Assembly: GCA_964570795.1 (NCBI GenBank)
Contig: CAZMYZ010000013.1
Span: 1-22,311 of the forward strand
Direction of reading: 5' to 3'
DNA from: Damh-18 sp964570795
GTDB taxonomy: Bacteria; Patescibacteriota; Minisyncoccia; Phycocordibacterales; UBA918
Length of the DNA stretch: 22,311 nt
The stretch's first letter is position 1; each line of letters starts with the position of its first letter. The position numbers were made by a program, and so were the translations under genes. Below are positions 14,476-21,616 of this stretch, one piece after another. The notes beneath the pieces were generated by a model, which was not told where the DNA came from, did no database searches, and was given only the letters and a program-made list of their open reading frames with translations.

Positions 14476-16506
14476 TTATTCTGATGCCTGGACAGCCCCT
14501 GATTGTATCTTCTCTACCCCCTTTTTGTAGTAATCCGTTCGTGCAACACTACCACTACTTGAGATTTTTGTTCCCGTAAATTGATCCATCGCGGTAAAGG
14601 ACTGCTTTTCGAGTAGATTGGGAGCAGTCTGTATCTGCATCACACTTGGTGTAATCGAGACTTGTATATACGCGTCTTCAGTACTATTTGGCGCAATAGC
14701 CCCAATTTTCCAAGTAACCATGCGTGAATTTGCATTATACGTTATCGCATCCCCTTCTGAGACAGTATTAAGCCATTTCACATGCTGAGGTAATTCTCCC
14801 GTCACTACAGCATCTTTAAGTTCATTGGTGCCTGACTTGGCTGTAAGATTCAGTGTGTACGTGGTTGTCTCCTCAGCAACAGGTGGTACGGGACCACTAT
14901 TTTCAAATGGTCCTGAATCATACAGTGTTCGAGTAGTGATTGACGCAGCGCTTTGTACTTTTACTATTTGCTTTGTAGTAACGTCGAGTACTTGTGGTAC
15001 TTGATTTTCAAAAATACGTTGTCCGTGAAGGGATATTTTGAGTGTAATTGTAGGATCACTGTCTGTTTTTCTGTTTGGTTTAAGATCAAATGAAAGGCGG
15101 CTTATGTGTCCGGGAAGAATTTCTTGCAGTGATTCTGTATCAGAACTATCCCACTGCATAGTATTCTTTGTTGAATCGTAATAACCTTCAGTTGAAAAAA
15201 CAGAGAACTCATCGAATGCATTCCCTTCAATTTCAACAGAAACTCGTCCATCAAAAATAGTTGAATTGAGTGTATTTTCAAGAGATATACGCACCGCCGC
15301 AACTTCGCCCTTTGTAATAACAATAGGATTGCCCGAACGCCCATTCACCGTAATGTCTGTTTTTAAAAATGGTTCTTCAATTACTACTTCCGCATGTGCC
15401 TGTGCAAGGATTGCAGAAAGTTCGTTTTTATTATCACCCTGTGCCACACCTACTTTTGCAGTAAATTTGCGTATTTCTTCGTTGCTTCCAGTAATCACCC
15501 CTTTTACCGTAATTACTTTTTTTTCACCTGGTTTGAGTGATGGTATTTTCCACACATCCTCACCTGAAGCAGTGTCTGGGTCTGATTCGCTAAAATCAAA
15601 TCCGCTTGGGTATGACACTCTTACCAACACATCAGTCAGCGGGACATTGGCGTTCGACTGTATGGTGAGAGGGAGTGTGAATTCCTGCCCTGCAGATACT
15701 GTTTTAAGTGCATTAAATGTAATCACAACCGGTGATGTACCTATCTTGATATGGAGCGGTTCAGCATCTTTATTAAAAGTCGCATTTGATCCGGCAATAC
15801 GATACTCGATGGATACCTTGATTTCTTTTTCCTCATTCTCCTCGCCAAAGATACGTGCGTCCAGTTCCACATTAATGAGTTCTCCACTTCCTATTTGATT
15901 GAGTTGTTTGCGTTCAACATCCAATTCTTTGCCATCGATAGCACTCTGTGTTCCTTCAGGATATTCAATAATGAGTGTGGCGGACTGAATAGACACACCA
16001 TTTTGATTCGATACCGCAATCTGGAATGGAAGAATTTCACCAGCACCAACTGTATTTTGTCCCGTAATTGCAAGTGTGATGTTATCGCCCGAAATAGTGT
16101 TATTACCCGAAAACATGAGAAGGCTCGCTACAGCGGCTGCACTCATAAAGAAAAGAACCCCGATAATAGCAATTACTTTTCTGAACGTATGACGACGCTT
16201 CATGGTAGTAGTATACGACACTGTCTCGTCAACTGTTTTACCAAGTACCACTTCATCTGGAATAGATTGTTCTTTTGTTACCTCCATCACTGGGGGAATA
16301 GTACTCCGCGAAACCATTGTCTGAGCAGGCACGCCATGACGTTGTACTCCACCCAAGGTTTCACCTCGTGCATAGAGTCGTTCACGTAAACCCCGAATAC
16401 GCTCCGCTTCGAGAAGTGCAGCCTTTGCTGCCTCTTGTGGTGTCGGTGGTTTTTTCTCTCCTTCGGGAGTTTTAGGTATTGTGTCTTTTGTTTCTTCAGT
16501 GTCCAT
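14476..16506 (-). CDS. Large membrane-anchored surface protein with repeated beta domains
   Basis: A 676-residue protein with ATG at 16504-16506. The cytoplasmic part (1-108) is charged and Pro-rich (EGEKKPPTPQEAAKAALLEA). One membrane segment spans about 110-132 (VIAIIGVLFFMSAAAVASLL). The remaining ~540 residues are extracellular and beta-rich, with repeated units such as VGAGEILPFQIAVSNQNG, VSAGQEFTLPLTIQSNANVP and a late DUF11-like unit TYTLNLTAKSGTNELKDAVV. These resemble CARDB/DUF11-type Ig-like modules of bacterial surface proteins. No catalytic motif is seen; adhesion or envelope scaffolding is plausible. It has its own promoter next to the recO stop. A GTG at 16524 is an alternative start, but the -10 box overlaps that region. 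Confidence 0.7.
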   Translation of the reverse strand: MDTEETKDTIPKTPEGEKKPPTPQEAAKAALLEAERIRGLRERLYARGETLGGVQRHGVPAQTMVSRSTIPPVMEVTKEQSIPDEVVLGKTVDETVSYTTTMKRRHTFRKVIAIIGVLFFMSAAAVASLLMFSGNNTISGDNITLAITGQNTVGAGEILPFQIAVSNQNGVSIQSATLIIEYPEGTQSAIDGKELDVERKQLNQIGSGELINVELDARIFGEENEEKEIKVSIEYRIAGSNATFNKDAEPLHIKIGTSPVVITFNALKTVSAGQEFTLPLTIQSNANVPLTDVLVRVSYPSGFDFSESDPDTASGEDVWKIPSLKPGEKKVITVKGVITGSNEEIRKFTAKVGVAQGDNKNELSAILAQAHAEVVIEEPFLKTDITVNGRSGNPIVITKGEVAAVRISLENTLNSTIFDGRVSVEIEGNAFDEFSVFSTEGYYDSTKNTMQWDSSDTESLQEILPGHISRLSFDLKPNRKTDSDPTITLKISLHGQRIFENQVPQVLDVTTKQIVKVQSAASITTRTLYDSGPFENSGPVPPVAEETTTYTLNLTAKSGTNELKDAVVTGELPQHVKWLNTVSEGDAITYNANSRMVTWKIGAIAPNSTEDAYIQVSITPSVMQIQTAPNLLEKQSFTAMDQFTGTKISSSGSVARTDYYKKGVEKIQSGAVQASE

Positions 16507-16514
16507 ATCGTACG

Positions 16515-16520
16515 AGTATA
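16515..16520 (-). promoter_or_regulatory. Leaderless promoter of the surface-protein gene
   Basis: Minus-strand TTGTGGTATACT contains a TATACT -10 with an upstream TG. It lies 8 nt before the ATG (16504-16506), so RNA should start at or next to the ATG. It abuts the recO stop codon. Confidence 0.5.
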
Positions 16521-16543
16521 CCACAATGGAGGTACTCCCTTGT

Positions 16544-17119
16544 CTACAGATGACTCTCTAAAAGTGCCTGAGTAATGAGTGTATTACAGTGTTTTTCTGT
16601 ATCCACATCAAGCAAACTACTATCGAGTGATGCGAGTGGCGTATCGAGATACACAGCAATGGACGTGTCACTCGCGATATACCCGAGTGCATGCAGTATA
16701 CGAAGCGAGAGAATAGATTCGAGTTTTGCAGGCATATGCTCCATTAGATGCATACAAGCAAAAACAACTTCATCAAAAATCGTCTCGTGGGGAGTCTCCC
16801 CTTGCATTACTCGTCGAATAAGCAATACGAGGTTACGAACAAAAGCCCGTGCTTCTCGTGTTGCTGCAAGGCTATAGAAATTATGGAGTGGCTCAGCACC
16901 CGTCACCCGCCATCCAACTTTTCCACGTACGAGTGTTACCCGTGCATGTGCACACTCCTGAAGTGAGTATCGGTGTTTGGAACGTTCTTCACGCACACTT
17001 TGTGCGTGAGCATACACCATACCCGCCTCACGGGTAAACAGGAGAAATGAGCGATCAGAGGTCTGACTGTCGATACTTGCACAGATAAGCGCCTCAGTGA
17101 TGTAGGTTTGGTACGCCAT
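16544..17119 (-). CDS. recO: DNA repair protein RecO (short form)
   Basis: A 191-residue protein; typical RecO has about 240. The N-terminal OB fold (1-80) matches RecO: TEALICASIDSQTSDRSFLL, FTREAGMVYAHAQSVREERS, KHRYSLQECAHARVTLVRGK. The helical part includes AATREARAFVRNLVLLIRRV and LSLRILHALGY. RecO loads RecA on SSB-coated DNA together with RecR. The Cys-based zinc site present in the C-terminal part of many RecO proteins is not visible. Its ATG overlaps the ileS stop by 1 nt (TAATG), so translation is likely coupled. Confidence 0.88.
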   Translation of the reverse strand: MAYQTYITEALICASIDSQTSDRSFLLFTREAGMVYAHAQSVREERSKHRYSLQECAHARVTLVRGKVGWRVTGAEPLHNFYSLAATREARAFVRNLVLLIRRVMQGETPHETIFDEVVFACMHLMEHMPAKLESILSLRILHALGYIASDTSIAVYLDTPLASLDSSLLDVDTEKHCNTLITQALLESHL

Positions 17120-20100
17120 TATAGGACGGTGATGCCAAAGCGGTATTCAATACCGTCGAGGACGAGCGTTTGCGTGGTTGCGCCTTCGTCGGCGCGCGCT
17201 TCGCGCGCGCCCGTGGTACGCAACACCTCCCCTTCAAATGGAGCAATGAGTTCTTTCGTTGCCACGCTCACAGAAAGTACGATTCTGTCGTTTGGCTCAA
17301 GGCCTGCCTGTTTGCGCGTATCTTGAATTGCACGCATAAGTTCACGCACATTCCCCTCATGCTTCAATGCGGGAGTGATAGTGGTATCGAGTCGCATACG
17401 CTCTTCCATAGCAGTATCAGGGAGTACTTGCTTCACATTTATTTCACTTGCAATAATCTCGGTATACTGGACCTCCATTTCCACATTCATATAGAGCACC
17501 TGAAGTGGCTGACGTACTTTGATATTTGCCTTTGTGCGAGCTTCGAGTGCACATGTGACAAACTCACGCACCATACTCATTTCTCCAAGAACCACCGGGT
17601 CCACTTCCCCGCCCTTTGGCCACGCCATAAGATGCACACTCTCTGCTGCACCTCCCTCGCGCACTCGCTGGAAAAGGTATTCTGCATAGAACGGCATCAC
17701 CGGTGCTATAAGGAGTGCGAGATTTTGGAGCACATAGCGCAAGGTTGCAAGCGTAATCGTTTTATCGGCTTCATCTTCACCCTTCAATCTTTCGCGTGAA
17801 CGACGCAGGTACCATACCGAGAGGTCGTCAATAAGTCCTTCTATGGGGCGTGTTGCTTTGTCGAGTTCGTACGCAGTATAGCCCGCAGTGATGTCTCGTA
17901 TCGTTTCATTGAGGCGTGCGAGTATCCATCTATCAAGTACATTTGCAGAGTCCGCGTGTGCTGGAACACCATCTGCATCAAAATCTTCACGAAGGTCTTG
18001 GATGCTAGGCGCCGAGGAAGGAGAAGGCGAGGCGTATTCAACATACGATGAGCTTTCGATTGACGAAGGCAACACCGCAGACGAGGCCTTCGTGGAGGTT
18101 TTGTACATTTCATACATCGCGAGGACGTTATGGAGACGTCCAATATTTTTGCGTTGGAGTTCCAAGATTTCCTTTTCAGATACACTGAGATCTTCCCCGC
18201 GCACCACAGGGGATGAGAGGAGGTAGAAGCGTAATGCATCCACACCCACGCGATTCGCGAGTTCCATTGGATCGGGATAATTTTGCAATGACTTACTCAT
18301 CTTTTTTCCGTCTTCTGCAAGGGTGAGCCCATTCACAATGACATTCTCAAACGGTGATTTTCCAAAGAGTGCGGTACCGAGAACAATGAGTGAGTAAAAC
18401 CACCCACGGGTTTGGTCAAGCCCCTCTGCAATAAACTGCGCAGGGAAACCAATCCCCTTCTCAGCGTTAAAGGATTCGAGATTTTCAAACGGATAATGGT
18501 TCTGCGCATATGGCATTGAGCCTGACTCAAACCAGCAATCAAAAACGTCGGGTACACGCACCATGGCTTCACCGTCAGTATCACGGAGCATTACCTCATC
18601 TATATACGGACGATGAAAATCAAGAACATATGCATCATTATGCGGAAGTGGTGTGAAATCGAGAACACGCACTTCTGCATTATGCATATCATATGCATCA
18701 GTCTCGATTATCTCCCCGAGACGCGTATGCTCGTCACCATATGCTGCTGCCTGCATCATTTGTAATGCTCCGTTGTGTGACACGATAAGTATCTTTTTGC
18801 CTGTATGTTTCTTTTCTATCTCGTAGAGGAATTCGCCCACACGCTTTTTTACATCAGTCCACGATTCGCCTCCTTCAGGATGCATCACGAGACGATTGTA
18901 TCCTGCACCAAAAAACGCATGGTACTCATACACCTGCTTCCCCTCAAATTCACCAAACTGCATTTCCTTGATGCGATCATCTTCGAAACACGCTTCCATA
19001 GGTACCCCGAGTTCCTCACGGATACGCATCGCGGTAGCCACGGTGCGCTCGAGAGGTGAATAGTATATAAGGTCAATCTGCGTACCACGGAGCGCCTCTA
19101 CCGTGGCGTCCACCTGTGCTTTTCCTTTTTCCGTAAGGCCATTTTTCACCCCCGGTATACCATTCAAAATAAACTGAGGATTGAACTCTGACTCACCATG
19201 ACGGGTGAGGAAATAGGTATTCCCTGACTTGGGGATATACGTCTTCAATTCTGCAAGTGAACCAAACACTTTGTACGTGCCGGTCTTTGCATTTTTCCAA
19301 ATAGGAATTGGGGCACCCCAATAACGCTGACGAGAAACTGCCCAGTCGCGTGCACCCTCAAGCCACTTACCAAAGCGATTGGTACCCACATGCTCGGGTA
19401 CCCAGCGGACCTTTGCATTCTCACTCACGAGCGCATCTTTGATGTCGGTCACCCGTACAAACCACGAAGTAGTTGCATAATTAAGAAGTGGTGTATCGCA
19501 GCGCCAGCAGTGCGGATATGAGTGCGTAATATTTTCTTTACGTACAAGAAGATTTGCATCCTTGAGGTACTTCACCACTTCAATATCAGCATCAAGGTGC
19601 GAGACATCTGCTTTATCATCGTCTTTTGGCTTTACGAGTTGCCCCGCAAAGTGCGTGACGCATTCTTTAAAGTGACCGTCCGCATCCACATGATGCATTA
19701 CCGGCACTCCTTCGCGCTTCGCAAGTTCCATATCATCCTCGCCGTATGCAGGGGCAATATGCACTGCACCCGTACCTTCCTCCCCCACCTCTACATAGTC
19801 GGCATGATAGATAGTCCAGGCTTTTTCTTTCCCCGCGAACTCCTGTTTTGTAAACGAATCAAAAGGCGGTAAGTATTTCTTTCCAAGAAGTGCTTCGCCA
19901 CTCATCTCTTCGAGAATCTCATATTCATCGGTACCGAGTTGCGCGAGACGTGCTTTTGCAAGAATTATATTCTCTTTCACACCATCTATCGTTACCTGTA
20001 CTTTCACATATGCAATCTCGCGATTCACCGCCACCGCAAGATTGCCCGGAAGTGTCCATGGGGTTGTCGTCCAAATGAGTATTGAGGTATCACTTGCATT

Positions 20101-20781
20101 TCCTACATCATCAAGCAGCGGCATCTTCACCGTCACCGCAATATCCTTGATATCCTTGTATCCCTGATTCACCTCAAAGTTGGAAAGTGTAGTGCCACAG
20201 CGGGGGCAGAGATGCATGGTTTTAAATCCCTCATACACCAAGCCTTTTTTGTTGAGTTCAGAAAACACCCACCATACCGACTCGGTGTATGTGGCGTCCA
20301 TCGTACGGTAGTCATCCTCCATGTCCACAAAGCGTCCCATGCGCGGGACTACTTCCTTCCAATCATCCGCATACTCGAGGACCGCCTCACGTGCGGCTTC
20401 ATTAAATTGCTTTACCCCCATCTCCTCAATGTCGCGCTTGGTAGAAAGTCCTAAACGCTTTTCAATAATATTTTCAAGTGGCAACCCGTGGCAGTCCCAC
20501 CCCCACTTACGCACGACACGCTTGCCGTTCATGGTGTGAAACCTCGGTATGGCATCCTTTATCGTACCCGCAAGAATATGTCCGTAGTGCGGAAGTCCCG
20601 TAGCAAACGGTGGTCCATCATAAAAAACAAAAGCACCAACAGGCGATTCGCCCGCAGGTGTTTCTACACTCTTTTTAAAAATGTCATGCTCCGCCCAAAA
20701 GGCGAGTATTTCCTCCTCACGGAGTGCGACGTCACTTTTCTCAGTATTTTTTGTATCCATATGGTTATGTATATCAGACAT
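17119..20781 (-). CDS. ileS: Isoleucyl-tRNA synthetase with an inserted histidine-phosphatase domain
   Basis: A 1220-residue class I synthetase of the archaeal/eukaryotic type. HIGH motif PHYGHILAG at 64-72; WDCHGLP at 95-101; CP1 editing domain about 190-480, with TWTTTPWTLPGN-like WTTTPWTLPGN (237-247) and zinc-type CPRC (192-195) and CWRC (425-428); SRQRYWGAPIPIW (483-495); DCWFESGSMPYAQ (748-760); KMSKS at 827-831; anticodon domain from about 948. Two additions are unusual. Residues about 520-712 are a complete histidine phosphatase (own entry). Residues 894-934 are a Ser-rich linker encoded by palindromic element D. A perfect GC hairpin encodes GAREARADE near the C-terminus. recO follows with a 1-nt overlap. 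Confidence 0.95.
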   Translation of the reverse strand: MSDIHNHMDTKNTEKSDVALREEEILAFWAEHDIFKKSVETPAGESPVGAFVFYDGPPFATGLPHYGHILAGTIKDAIPRFHTMNGKRVVRKWGWDCHGLPLENIIEKRLGLSTKRDIEEMGVKQFNEAAREAVLEYADDWKEVVPRMGRFVDMEDDYRTMDATYTESVWWVFSELNKKGLVYEGFKTMHLCPRCGTTLSNFEVNQGYKDIKDIAVTVKMPLLDDVGNASDTSILIWTTTPWTLPGNLAVAVNREIAYVKVQVTIDGVKENIILAKARLAQLGTDEYEILEEMSGEALLGKKYLPPFDSFTKQEFAGKEKAWTIYHADYVEVGEEGTGAVHIAPAYGEDDMELAKREGVPVMHHVDADGHFKECVTHFAGQLVKPKDDDKADVSHLDADIEVVKYLKDANLLVRKENITHSYPHCWRCDTPLLNYATTSWFVRVTDIKDALVSENAKVRWVPEHVGTNRFGKWLEGARDWAVSRQRYWGAPIPIWKNAKTGTYKVFGSLAELKTYIPKSGNTYFLTRHGESEFNPQFILNGIPGVKNGLTEKGKAQVDATVEALRGTQIDLIYYSPLERTVATAMRIREELGVPMEACFEDDRIKEMQFGEFEGKQVYEYHAFFGAGYNRLVMHPEGGESWTDVKKRVGEFLYEIEKKHTGKKILIVSHNGALQMMQAAAYGDEHTRLGEIIETDAYDMHNAEVRVLDFTPLPHNDAYVLDFHRPYIDEVMLRDTDGEAMVRVPDVFDCWFESGSMPYAQNHYPFENLESFNAEKGIGFPAQFIAEGLDQTRGWFYSLIVLGTALFGKSPFENVIVNGLTLAEDGKKMSKSLQNYPDPMELANRVGVDALRFYLLSSPVVRGEDLSVSEKEILELQRKNIGRLHNVLAMYEMYKTSTKASSAVLPSSIESSSYVEYASPSPSSAPSIQDLREDFDADGVPAHADSANVLDRWILARLNETIRDITAGYTAYELDKATRPIEGLIDDLSVWYLRRSRERLKGEDEADKTITLATLRYVLQNLALLIAPVMPFYAEYLFQRVREGGAAESVHLMAWPKGGEVDPVVLGEMSMVREFVTCALEARTKANIKVRQPLQVLYMNVEMEVQYTEIIASEINVKQVLPDTAMEERMRLDTTITPALKHEGNVRELMRAIQDTRKQAGLEPNDRIVLSVSVATKELIAPFEGEVLRTTGAREARADEGATTQTLVLDGIEYRFGITVL
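17191..17211. repeat. Perfect 9-bp GC hairpin near the 3' end of ileS
   Basis: GGCGCGCGC-TTC-GCGCGCGCC, a perfect stem with a triloop, encodes part of TTGAREARADEG (residues about 1189-1200). The same shape occurs in the ftsK linker at 2666-2686. Confidence 0.6.
17980..18102 (+). repeat. Palindromic GA-loop element, copy D (in frame inside ileS)
   Basis: A 123-bp imperfect palindrome. On the plus strand (antisense to ileS): tip GTAT-TCAAC-ATAC (18034-18046), internal loop GAGGC (18029-18033)/GATGA (18047-18051), stem GAAGGC/GCTTTC with one G-T wobble, GA/GA, short pairs, GA/GA, G-C, GA/GAA, GCC/GGC. Outer arms AAAATCTTCACGAAGG and its partner pair with G-T wobbles only. It encodes IleRS residues 894-934 (KTSTKASSAVLPSSI and onward), a Ser-rich linker at the entry to the anticodon domain that other IleRS lack. 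Confidence 0.8.
18646..19224 (-). other. Histidine-phosphatase domain embedded in IleRS
   Basis: Residues about 520-712 of IleRS form a phosphoglycerate-mutase-like (histidine phosphatase, branch 1) domain. TYFLTRHGESEFN holds the RHG motif with nucleophile His528 and Arg527. SPLERTVATA supplies Arg579, IKEMQFGEFEG supplies Glu606 (proton donor position), and ILIVSHNGALQ supplies the second His669. The expected residues of an active phosphatase are therefore all present. The flanks (GSLAELKTYIPKSG before, DFHRPYIDEV after) are continuous IleRS sequence, where the archaeal/eukaryotic type normally has a short turn. The substrate is unknown. Confidence 0.9.
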
Positions 20782-20816
20782 AATAATTAAATCTCATGTA
20801 TCAGATGAGTGTTCGC

Positions 20817-20825
20817 ATCATAGCA
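20817..20825 (-). promoter_or_regulatory. Candidate ileS-recO promoter (extended -10)
   Basis: Minus strand TGCTATGAT (TG-n-TATGAT) lies 35 nt before the ileS ATG and directly after the terminator of the preceding gene. No clear -35. Confidence 0.4.
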
Positions 20826-20835
20826 TGAAAATAAG

Positions 20836-20863
20836 AAAAGGCCCCGCGATTGCAGGACCTTTT
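20836..20863 (-). terminator. Terminator of the small four-TM protein gene
   Basis: Minus strand AAAAGGTCCTGC, loop AATC, GCGGGGCCTTTT: a 12-bp stem with two G-U pairs, followed by a U-rich tract (TCTTATTTT). It begins 7 nt beyond the stop codon. Confidence 0.85.
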
Positions 20864-20870
20864 AGTGACG

Positions 20871-21257
20871 CTACCCTTCGAGGGTAATGTACACGGGCGC
20901 CACCATGGTGAGCGCCAAGAATAGATAGATGTATGGTAACGGCAGTCCCGGAGCGAGTAGCCACAGCCCTACGAAGAGGAATATGCTCGTGATGAAAGTG
21001 CGAATCATCCACGGACCGTAGTAGTCGCGCTTGCTCTTCTGCCACACATCGTAGCCGATGAACATAAAAGCAAACATGCAAAGAGTGAATGTAACATGCA
21101 CCCCCAGCATTTGTGTGTCTCCTAAGTCAGTTGGCCGGCCATCTCCCGTCATCGCACTTGCAAACAGTGGCAAGACCAAAAATCCGAGGCAGCCTGCCCC
21201 GACCGATATCATCGCACTACGCCCCATTGCGCAGATTGCGGATGCACATTTTGACAT
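20871..21257 (-). CDS. Small four-TM membrane protein with strong Shine-Dalgarno
   Basis: A 128-residue hydrophobic protein of unknown function. Likely membrane segments: 14-36 (ISVGAGCLGFLVLPLFASAM), 48-71 (VHVTFTLCMFAFMFIGYDVW), 84-103 (MIRTFITSIFLFVGLWLLA) and 106-124 (PYIYLFLALTMVAPVYITL). The loop at 37-47 (TGDGRPTDLGD) is polar and the 72-83 loop is basic (QKSKRDYYGPW). I chose ATG 21255-21257 because AGAGGAG lies 7-8 nt upstream; an in-frame ATG at 21308 would add 17 residues. It is the only gene here with such a Shine-Dalgarno. It has its own terminator, so it forms a single-gene unit. Possibly acquired; I recognise no family. Confidence 0.65.
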   Translation of the reverse strand: MSKCASAICAMGRSAMISVGAGCLGFLVLPLFASAMTGDGRPTDLGDTQMLGVHVTFTLCMFAFMFIGYDVWQKSKRDYYGPWMIRTFITSIFLFVGLWLLAPGLPLPYIYLFLALTMVAPVYITLEG

Positions 21258-21370
21258 GATGAAACTCCTCTTTACACAAAAAACAAAGAACTCTCTCGCT
21301 TCATACAATACAATAGTAACTGAGTTGTGTCAACAAACAGTGTTGGGGAGCTGCTACAGGGTCTTGAGAC

Positions 21371-21573
21371 GTCTAAAATCCTTCCGGGGGGAAGGATTTT
21401 AGACTTGGTCTTATTTTTCATTGTGAAAGAAAAATAAGACAGGCTCCGAAATTATTGTCGCCTTCGGCTCTGTAATTTCGGGCCACTCGAAAAATATATG
21501 GGCTTTGCCCATTATTTTTCTATACGACAACTCGTGATATTTTTTCGCTTGGGCTCAAAAATATCTACGAGTT
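21371..21573. repeat. Array of five consecutive hairpins with unrelated stems
   Basis: Between argS and the four-TM gene: H1 21371-21404 (15-bp perfect arms, GTCTAAAATCCTTCC); H2 21408-21440 (12-bp perfect, GTCTTATTTTTC); H3 21442-21484 (CCGAAATTA arms, one bulge, inner GCC-TTC-GGC); H4 21489-21520 (GAAAAATA then ATGGGC-TTT-GCCCAT); H5 21529-21573 (AACTCGTGATATTTTT, 16 bp with one bulge). Spacers are 3-9 nt. Only H1-H2 or H4 could act as argS terminators; five in a row is unusual. No gene is seen in 21309-21616. Confidence 0.8.
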
Positions 21574-21616
21574 CCTGTAAAAGTTCGCAATAGTCGCTAG
21601 CGCTCGTTTGCTCACT

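Noticed and set aside
18646..19224. Histidine-phosphatase segment as a separate gene or assembly chimera
   Set aside because: The reading frame is continuous on both sides, flanking IleRS sequence resumes exactly, and there is no internal start or stop; a chimera would rarely preserve frame at both joints. An assembly check would still settle it.
20818..21081. Overlapping 87-codon frame across the 3' end of the four-TM gene
   Set aside because: It reads through the terminator hairpin and has no start signal; the other frame has a strong Shine-Dalgarno and clean membrane segments.
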